Origin: Plantago major
Taxonomy: Eukaryota; Streptophyta; Magnoliopsida; Lamiales; Plantaginaceae
Direction of reading: 5' to 3'
Length of the DNA: 64,000 nucleotides
Assembly (NCBI GenBank): GCA_026545765.1
Contig: CM048844.1
Span: 744,001-808,000 of the forward strand
The notes beneath the pieces are model-generated. The model had not been told where the DNA came from. It saw nothing but the letters and a program-made list of their open reading frames with translations, and made no database searches. This document shows, one piece after another, positions 1 to 10,684 of the stretch. A program made the translations under genes and the position numbers. Position 1 is the stretch's first letter, and each line of letters opens with the position of its first letter.

Positions 1-245
1 GGCTTCCTTAGCCAAGTACTTCCTATACTCAGAAACCTTTTTTAGTTATTCCCTAGCTTCCAAAGCTAAGTACTTCCTATACTCAATAACCTTGGAGTTG
101 TTCCTTAGTTTTCCCAAATCAAGTACTTCATGTACTCCATTAACCTTGGAGTTATTCCCTGATTTTCCCAAAATCAAGTACTTCCTCTACTCCTATTGAC
201 CTTTGGAGTTATTCCCTGATTTAACTAAGTACTTCCTGTACTCCA
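1..245 (-). repeat. Tandem ~55 bp units inside the SIRE-like LTR
   Basis: About four imperfect units of roughly 55 bp. Each has a GAAGTACTT-type core flanked by an accept-like AACTCC/AAGG phrase (read on the minus strand). The same block is at 51905-52110 (about four units), 40380-40545 (about three) and 27855-27935 (about two), so copy number varies between LTRs of one family. Confidence 0.75.
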
Positions 246-1397
246 CGCCAGTTATGGTGTTGGTTTCGGTTTGAGTTTGTCAGATTAGCGTCTTAATAAC
301 TTTTCAGTTAATCAGATTGCTCTGTGAATCAAGTTACTTAATACACTTTTCAGTGTATGGTATCTTGTTCGATTTTACTGACCCAAGTCTTATGATATCT
401 GTTCAAGAGAATGAATCTCAGATAGTTGATCTTTCGATTCAACTCCTTCACAGATAGCTTTGCTTGTTTAGGATCAGGACACTTAGAACTTCAGTCCTAC
501 TTAAGTATCAGAGGCTTTGGTCGCAACAGAAAGCTTGAAGGTAAGTAGTTTGCTTTGAGAATGTAACAGAGTGTAAGATATCTGAGGTTCTGTGTAAGTT
601 GTGTGTGTTCTCAAGCAGTCTAAGTGTTGATATTTATAGATGAATTTGAATGCCGTTGAATAGTATCCGTTAGGCTCAAATTCAAACTATTGATATCTGT
701 GTATAATCTTTATGTGACCTTTGTCTTCTTCTTCGTATACCGTTGCTTTTGTTCAGACATCTCTGTCCGTGCATTAAATGCATTGTACTATACTTTGTCC
801 TGTAGTGTCAACGGAACTATGCTTTGTATCAGAGATTCCCTTGATCAGATATCTCTGGTTCTTAGCATGTCCTTATCTTCAATCTTCAGATACCACTTGT
901 ATTGAAACAACTTTGTTTCAAAATATAAATTTCTTCTTCAGAAATGTGGTTAAGGCTCAAGGTATCTGAGTGTAGATATCTGTGGACACTTTCCTTGATT
1001 TCAGATAGACCTTTTAATCCTCAGATATCTCTTGTGACACAGTTTGTTTGAAACCCTTCGTGTCTTCAGATATCTGGTGAAGGTTTCTGAAAAACTATTT
1101 TCAGTAATCTTGCTGCAGTTCTTCAAATCTTCAAAGTTGTTGATCTTCTGCTGCTTGGATGTCTTCTTTCTTGGTCTTCTCTTCATGAAATAAAAATTAC
1201 AATTTGAGACCTATCATCCTATACAAGATTTACTAAACTATCATACTAAGTGGGTTTCCTCTTTTACAATGTTCAAGTGAACCAAGAGTAATAGTCACCT
1301 TTCTGAGACTAAGATAAGTCATCATGTTCCTGATCAAAACTTAAACAGATATTCTTTTCAAAATATCTAACTAGAAATCCTAACAAATTTCCTAACA
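1..1397 (-). repeat. SIRE-like Copia LTR, cut by the window start
   Basis: Read on the minus strand this is the same LTR family as 50769-52497: it starts TGTTAGGA, has the same middle, and reaches the tandem block near its 3' end. The LTR start is at 1385 or 1397 because TGTTAGG occurs twice there. The rest of the LTR, and the element if any, lie left of the window. It abuts the 3' spacer of the next Copia element and probably inserted into it. Family assignment is good; whether it is a solo LTR or part of an element cannot be told. Confidence 0.8.
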
Positions 1398-2024
1398 TCA
1401 AATAATTGGAACACGTATGAATCCGCTCCAAAGCCGAAGCCTATGCGTAGTTAGGCAAACACACGTCTCATGGCATAAAATCACTCTTTTGACCACATTG
1501 GGTAATTTGGTACTCAGAAAGTGAACTAGCAGCATTACGAGAATCGGCACTTTTGTGCGTGTCGGTTTCCAGTACAGGCCATCAACCCTCACGACATATG
1601 ACACATTGGCCACGTCGATATCTGGATAGTATTTGAAACCTGCCCAACACGATCCTCGACGGAAACACTTCGAGCCCTTTTTATCATAATTCATTAGCTT
1701 TATTAAGCATAAAAGGAGGCAACATTAAGTGGGAGTCAAGGTACGAGTAAAAAGGCCAAAAAAACAGCAAAAGTGGGTTTTACATAAAGCAAACTCACAA
1801 GAGACTTGATCCCTTTCAACCTTGGTTTCAAAAGGTCTTTCAACCCCTAAGCATCACCACTGTAAGCTACAAATCAGGAACAGCCATCGACCAGTACAGA
1901 AGCACAGAAGGCACATTGACACAAAAAAAAAAAAAAATTTAAACAGCAAAAAGACATCACTAGATAAACACAGAAGTCAATGTTGACCGTGATGCTATGT
2001 CAACATTGCTTGCAGCAAATCCTA
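1398..2024 (-). other. Spacer downstream of a decayed Copia pol
   Basis: This sequence lies between the end of the RNase H region and the neighbouring LTR. It is A/T rich with a poly-A/T run at about 1922-1940 and a second purine/pyrimidine-biased stretch. A 98-codon open stretch (1398-1694, minus) resembles nothing I know. No second LTR of the adjoining Copia element is visible here, so its 3' end seems lost. Confidence 0.5.
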
Positions 2025-3904
2025 TCAAATAGTGCAAAGACCAAGAGACCTTCTTAAACTGAAGAATCTCTCCTTATCAAGGGGCATTGTGAAAATGTCA
2101 ACTAACTGATTTGTGGTATCAATGTGTTGTATGTCAATAATTTGTTTGGAGACTAGGTCTCTAAGAAAATGATGTTGAATGTCTATATGATTGGTGCGTG
2201 AGTGTTGAACAGGGTTCTTGGAAATGTGAATGGCACTTAAGTTATCACAAAACATCAAAAGAGTGTCACTTTGGAACCCATATTCATGCAGCATATTGTT
2301 CAGCCAAATTAGTTGAGACACACAACTCCGGCCACATATTGAGATTCAAAGAGAGAGACACAGTTTTGTTTCTTACTATACCATGACACAAGATTTGGTC
2401 CAAGATAAAAACAACCTCCACTAGTTGATTTTCGATCATCTAAGTCACCAGCCCAATCAGAATCACTAAATCCCAACAGATTAGTGTTTGAATCACATGC
2501 ATACCATAATCCAAGATTAACAGTTCCTGATATATATCTAATGATTCTTTTGACAGCAGTTAAATGAGATATTTTGGGTTTGGATTGATACCTGGCACAC
2601 ACACAAACATAGAACATGATATCAGGTCTGGTGGCTGACAAATACAAGAGACTTCCAATCATTGATCTATACAATGTTGGGTCAATATCGTCCCCAACAT
2701 CAGTTTTGCTGAGTTTCAAAGAGGTAGCCATGGGAGTGCTACAAGGTTTGGCATTTTCCAGACCAAATTTTGTGATAAGATTCTTGGCATATTTCTCTTG
2801 AGAGATAAAGAGGCCATCCTGTTTCTGCTTTATCTGGAGCCCCAAGAAGAAACTGAGTTCACCAATCATACTCATCTCAAAGGTTCCTGTCATGGCTTGA
2901 ACAAACTTATCTAGCAAGGAGAGGTTAGTAGCACTAAATACAATATCATCAACATAGATTTGAGCAATGCAGATGTCTTTTCCTTTCCTGAGGATAAACA
3001 GAGTTTGATCTCCCTCACCCCTTTTAAATCCTAACCCAACTAGGAATTCAGTCAACCTAGCATACCAAGCACGTGGGGCTTGTTTCAAACCATACAATGG
3101 TTTTCTTAGTTTACAAACATGGTCAGGGTAAAGAGGATCTTCAAACCCTCCAGGTTGTTCAACATACACTTCTTTGTCAATGTAACCATTCAAGAAAGCT
3201 CCTTTAACATCCATTTGGTTGAGTTTTATGTTAAGAAAACATGCTATGGCTAGGAGCAAGCGAATGGACTCTAATCTAGCAACAGGAGCGAAGGTCTCAT
3301 CAAAATCAATGCCTTCCACTTGAGTGTAACCTTGAGCAACCAATCTGGCTTTGTTTTTTACAACTACCCCCTTTTCATCACTCTTATTTTTGAATATCCA
3401 CTTGGTGCCTATGACATTTATATTATGGGGGCGGGGAACAAGAGTCCAGACTTCATTTGTTTGGAATTGACGAAGTTCGTCTTGCATTGCTTCTATCCAA
3501 AACTCATCAGCAAGAGCTTCTTTCACATTTTTAGGTTCAATTAACGAAACAAAGCACGAGGAACTTACAGAGTGACATATTTCAGCAAGTCTGAGTGTTT
3601 CCTTGTAATTTTTGCGCGTGTTTCCCCTCAATGTCCTTCCTCCTGGATTTCCAATTACTTGGGAACTGGGATGATCTTTGCGAATTCTAGGAGGAGGATC
3701 CTTTCGTGAGTCAGGAGACCTAGGTGCAGTATTAATGCCAGAGGGATTGTCAGATTCAGCCTCAGTCTCATTGTAGGGATCAGCTTGTTCTTCATCAACA
3801 GGAGTGAAAATCTGGGATGTTGAACTTAATGTTGAGTCATCATTGCACAGGGGGGGATGTTGGCACAACATTGACCACATCATGGGTTCTTTCACTTTGA
3901 TCAA
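2025..3904 (-). pseudogene. Copia reverse transcriptase and RNase H region
   Basis: Copia RT (RVT_2) landmarks are clear: W-x-F-K near the start, [44 protein letters not shown] and the catalytic YVDDIVF. RNase H follows, with SDSDWAGDLDDRKSTSGG and DNLSAIHISKNPVQHSRTNHIDI. It would copy element RNA into DNA in the virus-like particle. It is fossil pol of the decayed Copia element and is not expected to be functional. Confidence 0.9.
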
Positions 3905-3968
3905 CAGCTGGAGTCACAGTTTCTGGTACGTTCTCACGTGTAGAAGAGTCAGAGGTTGTGTCAATAAC

Positions 3969-5117
3969 CTATTCAGCACCTGCAGAGATCTTCTTCTGGG
4001 CATAGGGCTCAGAGTCATCAAAGGAAACATTCACAGACTCTTGTATAGTTTGCAATCTAGGATTGTATATTCTATACGCTTGACTATTTTGAGAGTACCC
4101 TTTCAACATCTCATAGGGAGTGGTCAGAGAACCTGGACGAAGATAGACACGATTGATTATGTGACAAGCAGTGTTCACGGCTTCAGCCCACAACCTTTTT
4201 GATAGGTTCATTGAGCTCAACATCACTCTGGCCATTTCTTGAAGAGTCCTGTTTTTCCTTTCAGCAACAACATTTTGTTGTGGTGTCTTAGGAGCTGAGT
4301 ATTCATGCATGATTCCTTTCTTTTCACAGTACTTATCAAAGAATTGATTCTCGAATTCTTTACCATGGTCAGATCGAATTCTTTGGACAATAGTAGAGTA
4401 CTGATTACTACATTTTGCATGCCAGTTTTTGAAGGATTCAAAAGTTTCTGATTTTTCTTTCAAAAAATTGACCCAAGTGTATCTAGAAAAATCATCAACT
4501 ATAACATAGATATACCAGGCTCCTCCTAAACTTTTAGCTTCTATAGGACCCATGAGATCCATATGCAGGAGTTCAAAGCAGTTAAAAGTACCTCTTTTTT
4601 GTCCTTCAATCTGAAGTGGCTGGTGTATCGCCTTGGTTTGTTTTCCCAGAAGACAGTCGCCACACACATGCTTCCCTACATTGGTAAGCTTCGGCACTCC
4701 TGTCACCACATTGTTTTTGATGATCTTCTCCAGATTCCTGTAATTGACATGTCCCAATTTCCTATGCCACAATGTTGCATCATCATGTTGAGCAACATTG
4801 CATTTGAGAGGAATATCCATCACATAGCAGTTGTCCTGTGATCTAACACCTGTCATTACAGTTAATTTGTCCACACAAGTATAAACTTTGCAAGAGCGTT
4901 TATCAAACTTGACTTTCAGATCATCATCACACAGGTGGCTTATACTGAGAAGATTAGCCGCTAAACCCTCAAGAAGAAGAACATTTGAGAGTTTCGAATA
5001 TCCTTTAAGGCACAGTGTTCCCTTTCCAAGTATTTTGCTTTGGTATCCTCCTCCATATGTTACCGTACCAGTCTTTTGAGCTACAAAATTTGACAAATTT
5101 GACGGGCTACCGGTCAT
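3969..5117 (-). pseudogene. Copia GAG-pre-integrase and integrase region
   Basis: The GAG-pre-integrase motif LWHRKLGHVNYRNLEKI with CGDCLLGK is followed by the integrase core (LLHMDLMGPIEAKSLGG, VDDFSRYTWV, RIRSDHGKEFEN, TPQQNVVAERKNRTLQE). These are the standard zinc-binding and catalytic-core landmarks of Copia integrase, which joins the cDNA to host DNA. The residues upstream (4.9-5.2 kb) should hold the protease. Broken as a unit. Confidence 0.88.
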
Positions 5118-5252
5118 GTTCCTAGAGCAACCACTGTCGAAGTACCATTTTCCAGCATTGTTAGGGGAAGTAGCAACAGAAAAAGCAACATTGCAAGTAT
5201 GTTTTTCTTTAGCTACCCAAATATGTTTCGAAACACTCTTGTGTTTTCTTAC

Positions 5253-7200
5253 CTATCCTTGAGATTTGCCTCGTTTAGGAGAACCAGGAAAGAACTTCAG
5301 AGTCTTAAGATTACATCTTTCAGTCTCTGTTGAAGTGGATGTTGTCACAACATTGCAGCTAGCATCTAAATCACTGTTTTGTTTGCTAGAAACAGGATGG
5401 GAGGGAATTTTGGAGAGGTCACTGAGGTTGGAGGTCTCAACATGTTCCCTTTTTAAGTCCTTTTGGTACTTGAAACAGTAAGGCTTTTTGTGACCAGATT
5501 TGTGACAGTAAGTGCACACAAACAAATCTTTTTCTTTGACAAACGTAGGACCTTTTATGAGCTCAGAAAAAGGTTTGACAACTTTTGGGGTATCAGGGTT
5601 AACAATGCAGTTCATGTTGCACCCAAGTTTTTCATCAAAATAAGCATCATAACTACTGGTGTACCCTAGACCAGTGGTCCTATCATTGTTCACATCAAGC
5701 ATATCATTAAGTCTAGAAGTAGAGGAGTTCCATTTTGCAATTACCTTCTTTTCATTATCTAGTTCAGAGGTTACCTTGAACAGTTCAGTGTCCTTCTTTG
5801 TTAATTCAGCTTCTAGTTTGGCAATGGTGTCTTTCAGATTGTAGTTCTCCTTCTCAGTTTTCTTGAGGAGTTTCCTGAGAGTCTTCCATTCACTGAAGAG
5901 TTTCTCATACATCTGTTGCAGATCCTTCACCATTTGATCTGCATTGACTTCCTCTTCTGAAGGACTATCTATATCAAAATCCACAGAACCATGTAGACAT
6001 AAAACATCAGAGATTCCTGACTTCTCAGGTTTGGTTAGTGCCAAAATTTCACAGTTCTCGGAGTCATCATAGTCAAAGAAGATTTCTATTCCTGATGTTG
6101 TCCCAACATTGGTCATCAACATTGTAAGTGGATGAGCAGAGAGCTCTGGCATTGGTAGTTGAATCATCTTCTTTTTCTTCATCTTCCTGTTCTTCATCTG
6201 AGTCATCACTGAGACAAGCAATAAGATTCTTTTTCTCTTTTCTGAGATTGTTAGCACATTCATTTTGATAATGACCCCACCCTTGGCATTCAAAACATCT
6301 AATCTTACTAAGAGGAGTGCGATCGAAATCAGATTCAGAGCTAGTTTTGGAAGCAGAACCAGTTTTGAAGGTATTGGTTTTCTTTTTGAAATTTTTAGTT
6401 CCACTTGAGGATCCTTGACCAGAGTTTTTCCTGAATCTAAGTTTGTTGAACTTCCTCACAAGATTGTTGAAAGCTTCCTCAGTCATATTGTCAGACTCAT
6501 CACTACTACTATCAGGCTTTGAAGATTTAGCTTTAGAAACAGACTGAAGGGAGATACTATGAGTTTTCATACCTTGTCTCTCATTTTAATTTAGTTCAAA
6601 GTTTTTTAAATTGTTCAACAGGGTATGAAAATCCATAGTTGCCAAGTTATGAGTGTCTTCCAAAATAGTGAATTTGGTATTGAATCTTGAGGAAGAGATC
6701 GAACAGCTTTGGAAATAAGTTGCCTATTTGAAATAGCTTCTCCCAGTCTTTGGACTTCATTTGAGAGAGTCAAAAGTTTTTCGAAATAGGAGTCAATGGT
6801 TTCTTCCTCCGCCATTCTTAGATTTTCAAATTGAGACCAAAGCATTCTAAGTTTAGTTTGTTTGACACTAGCATCCCCTTCACAATGACTCTGAAGTAAG
6901 TCCCAAGCTTGTTTTGTAGTAGTGCAGTTTTGAATAATTTTAAACATATGAGCATCTACATGGCCAAATATAGCATTTAAGGCCTTTTCATTATAAGAGC
7001 TAAGAAGAATGTCACCTGCAGAGAAGCGTTCTTCAGGGATGGGGACAATGTCACCATCAGCATCAGGTCCTTCAGTTGGCCAGGTGTATCCTTCCAGAAT
7101 GGATCACCAAGCACAGCCATCAAGGGACTTGATGTATGTCCTCATCCGGATTTGCCAGTAATGGTAGTTGGACCCATCAAGCACAGGAGGTCTATTGTAG
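5253..7200 (-). pseudogene. Copia gag: UBN2-like core, zinc knuckle, coiled-coil tail
   Basis: On the minus strand the region begins near 7193 with a MDANYNRPPVLDGSNY-type start. It continues with a UBN2-like gag core (TTKQAWDLLQSHCEGD, EETIDSYFEKLLTLSNEV) and then the CCHC knuckle CFECQGWGHYQNEC. A long acidic and coiled-coil region follows, and a second Cys/His cluster (CTYCHKSGHKKPYC). Gag builds the particle and binds RNA. The long charged tail is typical of SIRE-like gag. Broken. Confidence 0.8.
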
Positions 7201-7251
7201 TTTGCATCCATTGTAGTAGTACCAAATCCAGACACCAGTAGTTAGGTGGCT

Positions 7252-7264
7252 GGCTCTGATGCCA
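7252..7264 (-). other. Primer binding site (initiator tRNA-Met type)
   Basis: Directly inside the LTR end at 7267, the minus strand reads TGGCATCAGAGCC. This is one base from the usual Met primer site TGGTATCAGAGCC used by Copia elements to start minus-strand synthesis. It fixes the LTR boundary and the element's orientation. Confidence 0.85.
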
Positions 7265-7266
7265 CT

Positions 7267-8111
7267 TGTTAGAACTTAGGATCCCGGATTGGTACTTGGA
7301 ATCAGACGAACAGACAATGTTGCCAACAATGTTGTTCAACACTGTCTATTGTTAACAAATAGCAGCGGATGAATAATAATGAAACTTCTATTACCAAGCC
7401 AATATATAGAAAAATATATTGGCAGCGCCTTAGGCAAAATATCTACTGACAGGAAAAGTAGATCTAATCAACTAGGTTTAATCAATCACAAACGATTGAT
7501 TAAACAACCAAAACTAGCCCTAGAAAAACCAACAGTAAAAGCTATTCTAGGTCGATGTTTGAAAGAGTTATTTCAACAATGAATACTCTTAGACAAACTC
7601 TAAAGCTAGCAGAAAACAAGAAGCCTAAACTCTTTTAATTAAATCTTGATTGATCTTCAAAACGGCTCAACCTTGCTTTGCTGAATCCTTGCATATATAT
7701 ACTTGGGATATCGACCTCTTCCATCTATGTCGAAAGGCAATAGAATCTCAGCAAAGGCAATTTTCCTTTTACTTGTTTTCTTCAATATACGCATAGAAGG
7801 AAATTCCCATATTTCGATTCTTCATAAAATATATTCCTTCTTGCTTTCGCCACAAGCTGTTCTTTTTCCTTAAATCATCTCTTGTTCGATTTGTCAATAC
7901 TTCCAGTCCAAGTTTCCTGTCCAATGTGCTTTGTTCTTGATGTCTACCGCAATGTTATATCTTCAATGTTATGCCAGCATTGAATTCTATCCTGTCACAA
8001 TGTTATACAACCTTGGTAGTCCTGAAGCTTTACAAACAACAACAAACAAAAACTTGGAACTGATTATTGAAAGATAAGATTATCAAAATATAAGTGCGTA
8101 CTGCACTTTCA
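7267..8111 (-). repeat. 5' LTR of the decayed Copia element
   Basis: 845 bp on the minus strand, starting TGAAAGTGC and ending TTCTAACA directly before the primer site. Both ends and the primer site agree, so the boundary is well supported. No matching 3' LTR is present in 1398-2024. The flanking five bases at the outer edge are AGGTT; no partner duplication is visible. Confidence 0.8.
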
Positions 8112-8651
8112 AGGTTCCTCAACCTTCTGAGAGAGCTCAACTCTCAGAAAGAGATCAAACTGAGATGGAGACTCAGAAAAATACTGCAGAGGAGAACAAA
8201 AATGAGCACAGAGAGAATGTGGAATCACCACAAGTCCAAGAGATCAATGATTAGCCTGACTCTATTCAGGTAGCAAAAGTAGTTTATATCTAACTTGTCA
8301 ACATTAAAATGTTAACTTGTTACTCATAAGCCTCATTTGTTATAGGCCAACTTGGAGACACATTTTCAGGGGGAAGTTAATTTGTCCACCCCTCTGAATG
8401 AAGAAGAGGTTCCTTCAACCTCAGAACAACAAGAAGAGACTGTTCTACAGGTAGTTAAGTTTTCTCTGAATAAGAAATAACTTGCTTGCAATATTCATAT
8501 CTTGTGTTCTAAATTCTTTTTGTCTCTTCTTAGGCTCTAACTGAGGAAGTAGTGGTGGTGGAACCAACACCCCAAAACCAAGAGATTCCAGAAGCTGAAA
8601 AGCTTTCTGAGGAAGCATTTACTGAGCCTACTGCTGTGAAGGTAAGTAATC
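8112..8651 (+). pseudogene. Element A extra gene, middle exons before the Tat insertion
   Basis: Short glutamate/proline/serine-rich exons are separated by GT-AG introns. Exon 8346-8450 (105 bp) ends CAG, the intron 8451-8533 is 83 bp, and exon 8534-8641 (108 bp) ends AAG before GTAAGT. Exon lengths are multiples of three. The Tat element inserted ten bases into the next intron, so the exons themselves were not hit. It matches the modular exon run in D (59.3-60.2 kb) and B (32.3-32.6 kb). Confidence 0.75.
8647..8651 (+). repeat. Target site duplication TAATC (left)
   Basis: TAATC stands directly before the Tat LTR at 8652 and again directly after it at 23262-23266. A perfect 5 bp duplication proves that the two LTRs belong to one insertion. 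Confidence 0.95.
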
Positions 8652-9592
8652 TGTTGAGGGTAAGGATCCCCAAACACTTAGTGATATTCCAATTGCACGG
8701 GTAATGCTCCAGATGATATCTTCCTCACTACGTAAGAAGCAACGGGTAAGAGTCTTCCACTGTGCACTTGGTGAGAACCTGCGCAAGAGACTTGAGTGGG
8801 TGGGTTAGGACCCGGTTTGCTAAGTGTCAAACCGGACTGAGACTTTACTCGAGAGTGACTGAAGATCGACTCTGTGTAATGTTCGAGATTAGGATCGTGA
8901 AGTGACTTACTTGGTCTTATGGGGATGTGTGCCTTATTTATAGGCTATCATCAAAATGGAGGCCTTGCTAGGATTGCGCCAAGTGTAGGGCTACGATTGA
9001 GCCACCAAGGCATGTCTTAGGCCCATAGCCCAATAATGATGCTTAGCCCATACCACTTTGGGCTTTAGGGGTAGTTTGGTCATTATTGGAAGAGTTTTTG
9101 AGGATGTGACAAGGTCTGCCGAGGTCCCAGGTTCGGAGAGGTTGGTCCGGGCGCATGGTCCGGACCGTATTGAGTTGTCTGATGAGGAAGTTCTCCTAAG
9201 TCTGCCCATCTCTTCCGATTCGGGGCTCTAGGTTCGGACACCCTACTCTTTGTTGCCTGCCTGCTTGGTTACTTGTGAGATCTGTCATGCCAGATCCGAG
9301 TGGTCGTCCGTTTCGGAGGCCTTGGGTCGGAGAGGGTACTGACTAAGCACTATGTCTCCTTTCTCAGAGAGGCTCGGACCACGATGGGTCGGACCCAAAG
9401 TTCCTGGGTCGGACTTAGTAGGCCCCAGATCCTTTGTTCCTTTCTTCTAGGGTGGGTCGGACCATGGTTGGTCAACCCGGATCGGACCATTGGCTCGGAC
9501 TAAAGTGACTCGGATCCATTGGATGACTTAGGACGCCTTAGGATTCGTTCCCAGGTCCTCTATGATGGATTGGACATATTTCCGTATCAACA
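8652..9592 (-). repeat. 3' LTR of the Tat element
   Basis: 941 bp, bounded by TGTTGAGGG and TATCAACA. It is nearly identical to 22316-23261. On the minus strand it follows a purine-rich tract (AGGGGGGACATA, 9593-9604), the plus-strand primer for reverse transcription. Confidence 0.95.
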
Positions 9593-10240
9593 TATGTCCC
9601 CCCTAGTTTCCAAGTATCTTAGTAGAAGATAGTTGTGGAACTATTGGGTTTGGGAAGCTGTTGAGGAAGTATCCGTTCTTCAGTCCAGTCCGTTTTAACA
9701 AGTTGAAAAAAGGTGTAATTTGTACTTCGTGTGGCCACTGACTTAGTCTCTCCCCCCCCCCCCCTTTTTTCTTTTTTTTCAACGTTGTTGCCGTCCGAGG
9801 GACAGGGTCCGAAGTGCAACAAAGTTTGAAAAAGAAAAAAGGGTATTTGTAAGCGAGACCAAGTACACTCTCCGAACATCGGTAATGTACCTTTGATAAG
9901 CTACGGGTTAGACCGTAGGTGCTTGTCCCATCCGAACCGAGCTCTATTGTCAAGAGAAGGTCCGAAGGATAATCGCCCGAGTATACGGGGTTCCTTGTGT
10001 GGGCAAGTTAAGTTTGTTTGAAAAGCCGCAAGACATCCGATGAGAGGATCATCTGGGACTCTCGTGTTGTCTTCCGCCCGGAAGTGGGAGAGTTGTTGTA
10101 TTCGTCTATCCGCGAGGTAAATTTGTTGTACCAATTCGTCATTTCACTTGGTAAAATTGTATTGTGCCGTTGGATGAACTTTGATCTACGATTGAGATTT
10201 AATCCTGAAAAATCGCGACGATTGGAGTTCCAAATATGAC
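9593..10240. other. Tat spacer between 3' LTR and antisense promoter
   Basis: Contains the polypurine tract at its left edge, a C-run followed by a T-run at about 9753-9780, and TCCGA/CGGAC-rich sequence like the LTR. No convincing gene. It is upstream of the plus-strand TATA box and may hold its promoter. Confidence 0.5.
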
Positions 10241-10243
10241 CCT

Positions 10244-10411
10244 CTATAAATAGAGGTTTGGTCGTCTCACTTTCTCACCGTTTAGAGAGAGAATTTTTTC
10301 GTTCTGAGTATATCCGAAGCAACTACCAACGATCCGAAGCGAGCAACGAGAGGTTCGAAGCGTGTGATCCCGTACGAAGTCAAGTCACTTCTATCCAATC
10401 ATCTGAGTCCA
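10244..10411 (+). promoter_or_regulatory. TATA box and leader of the Tat antisense gene
   Basis: CTATAAATAG at 10244-10253 is a strong plant TATA box on the plus strand. About 30 bp later comes a pyrimidine-rich leader, then a donor-like AAGTAAGT at about 10409. An acceptor (CCCTAG, ending 10683) lies directly before the ATG at 10685. So the leader looks spliced, with an intron of about 270 bp, as in many plant genes. Direct sequence evidence; transcription itself is inferred. Confidence 0.65.
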
Positions 10412-10684
10412 AGTAAGTTTACTTGTCTCGTCTTCTGATTAAATTTTCTGTGTTGTCTTTCATCTTCAACTTGCTCGGATGCATGCTTGTGATGTGTAGT
10501 ATAGTTTATAACCAATACGTCCTAGATGTTGATTAGCACCGAATAAGCGTCGTACTGACTCCGAACTAACTTCGCCTGGTAAAGCCATTGGATTTGGCCA
10601 TAAGCTTGACCATCTTAATATACGTAAACGGCCTCTCGGACTGCCATCTTAAAGCTTACGAAATTGCTTTCTCCTTTCCCTAGG

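Larger units (their letters stand above)
1398..8111 (-). mobile_element. Copia (SIRE-like) element, decayed, 3' LTR missing
   Basis: The order on the minus strand is LTR (8111-7267), primer binding site, gag with zinc knuckle, integrase, reverse transcriptase, RNase H, spacer. This order (integrase before RT) defines Copia. The gag with a long charged extension, and the integrase wording, resemble the SIRE/Maximus lineage. It is a different family from the neighbouring SIRE-like elements because its LTR shares no sequence with theirs. It is broken, with at least half a dozen breaks, and its 3' LTR is gone, so age cannot be taken from LTR divergence. It ends where the extra gene of element A begins. 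Confidence 0.85.

Noticed and set aside
1398-1694. 98-codon open stretch on the minus strand
   Set aside because: Lies in the spacer after a decayed pol, has no recognisable domain, and shows no splice or promoter context.
9603-9953. Overlapping minus-strand frames near the Tat 3' LTR
   Set aside because: They cross the polypurine tract and homopolymer runs and have no domain.
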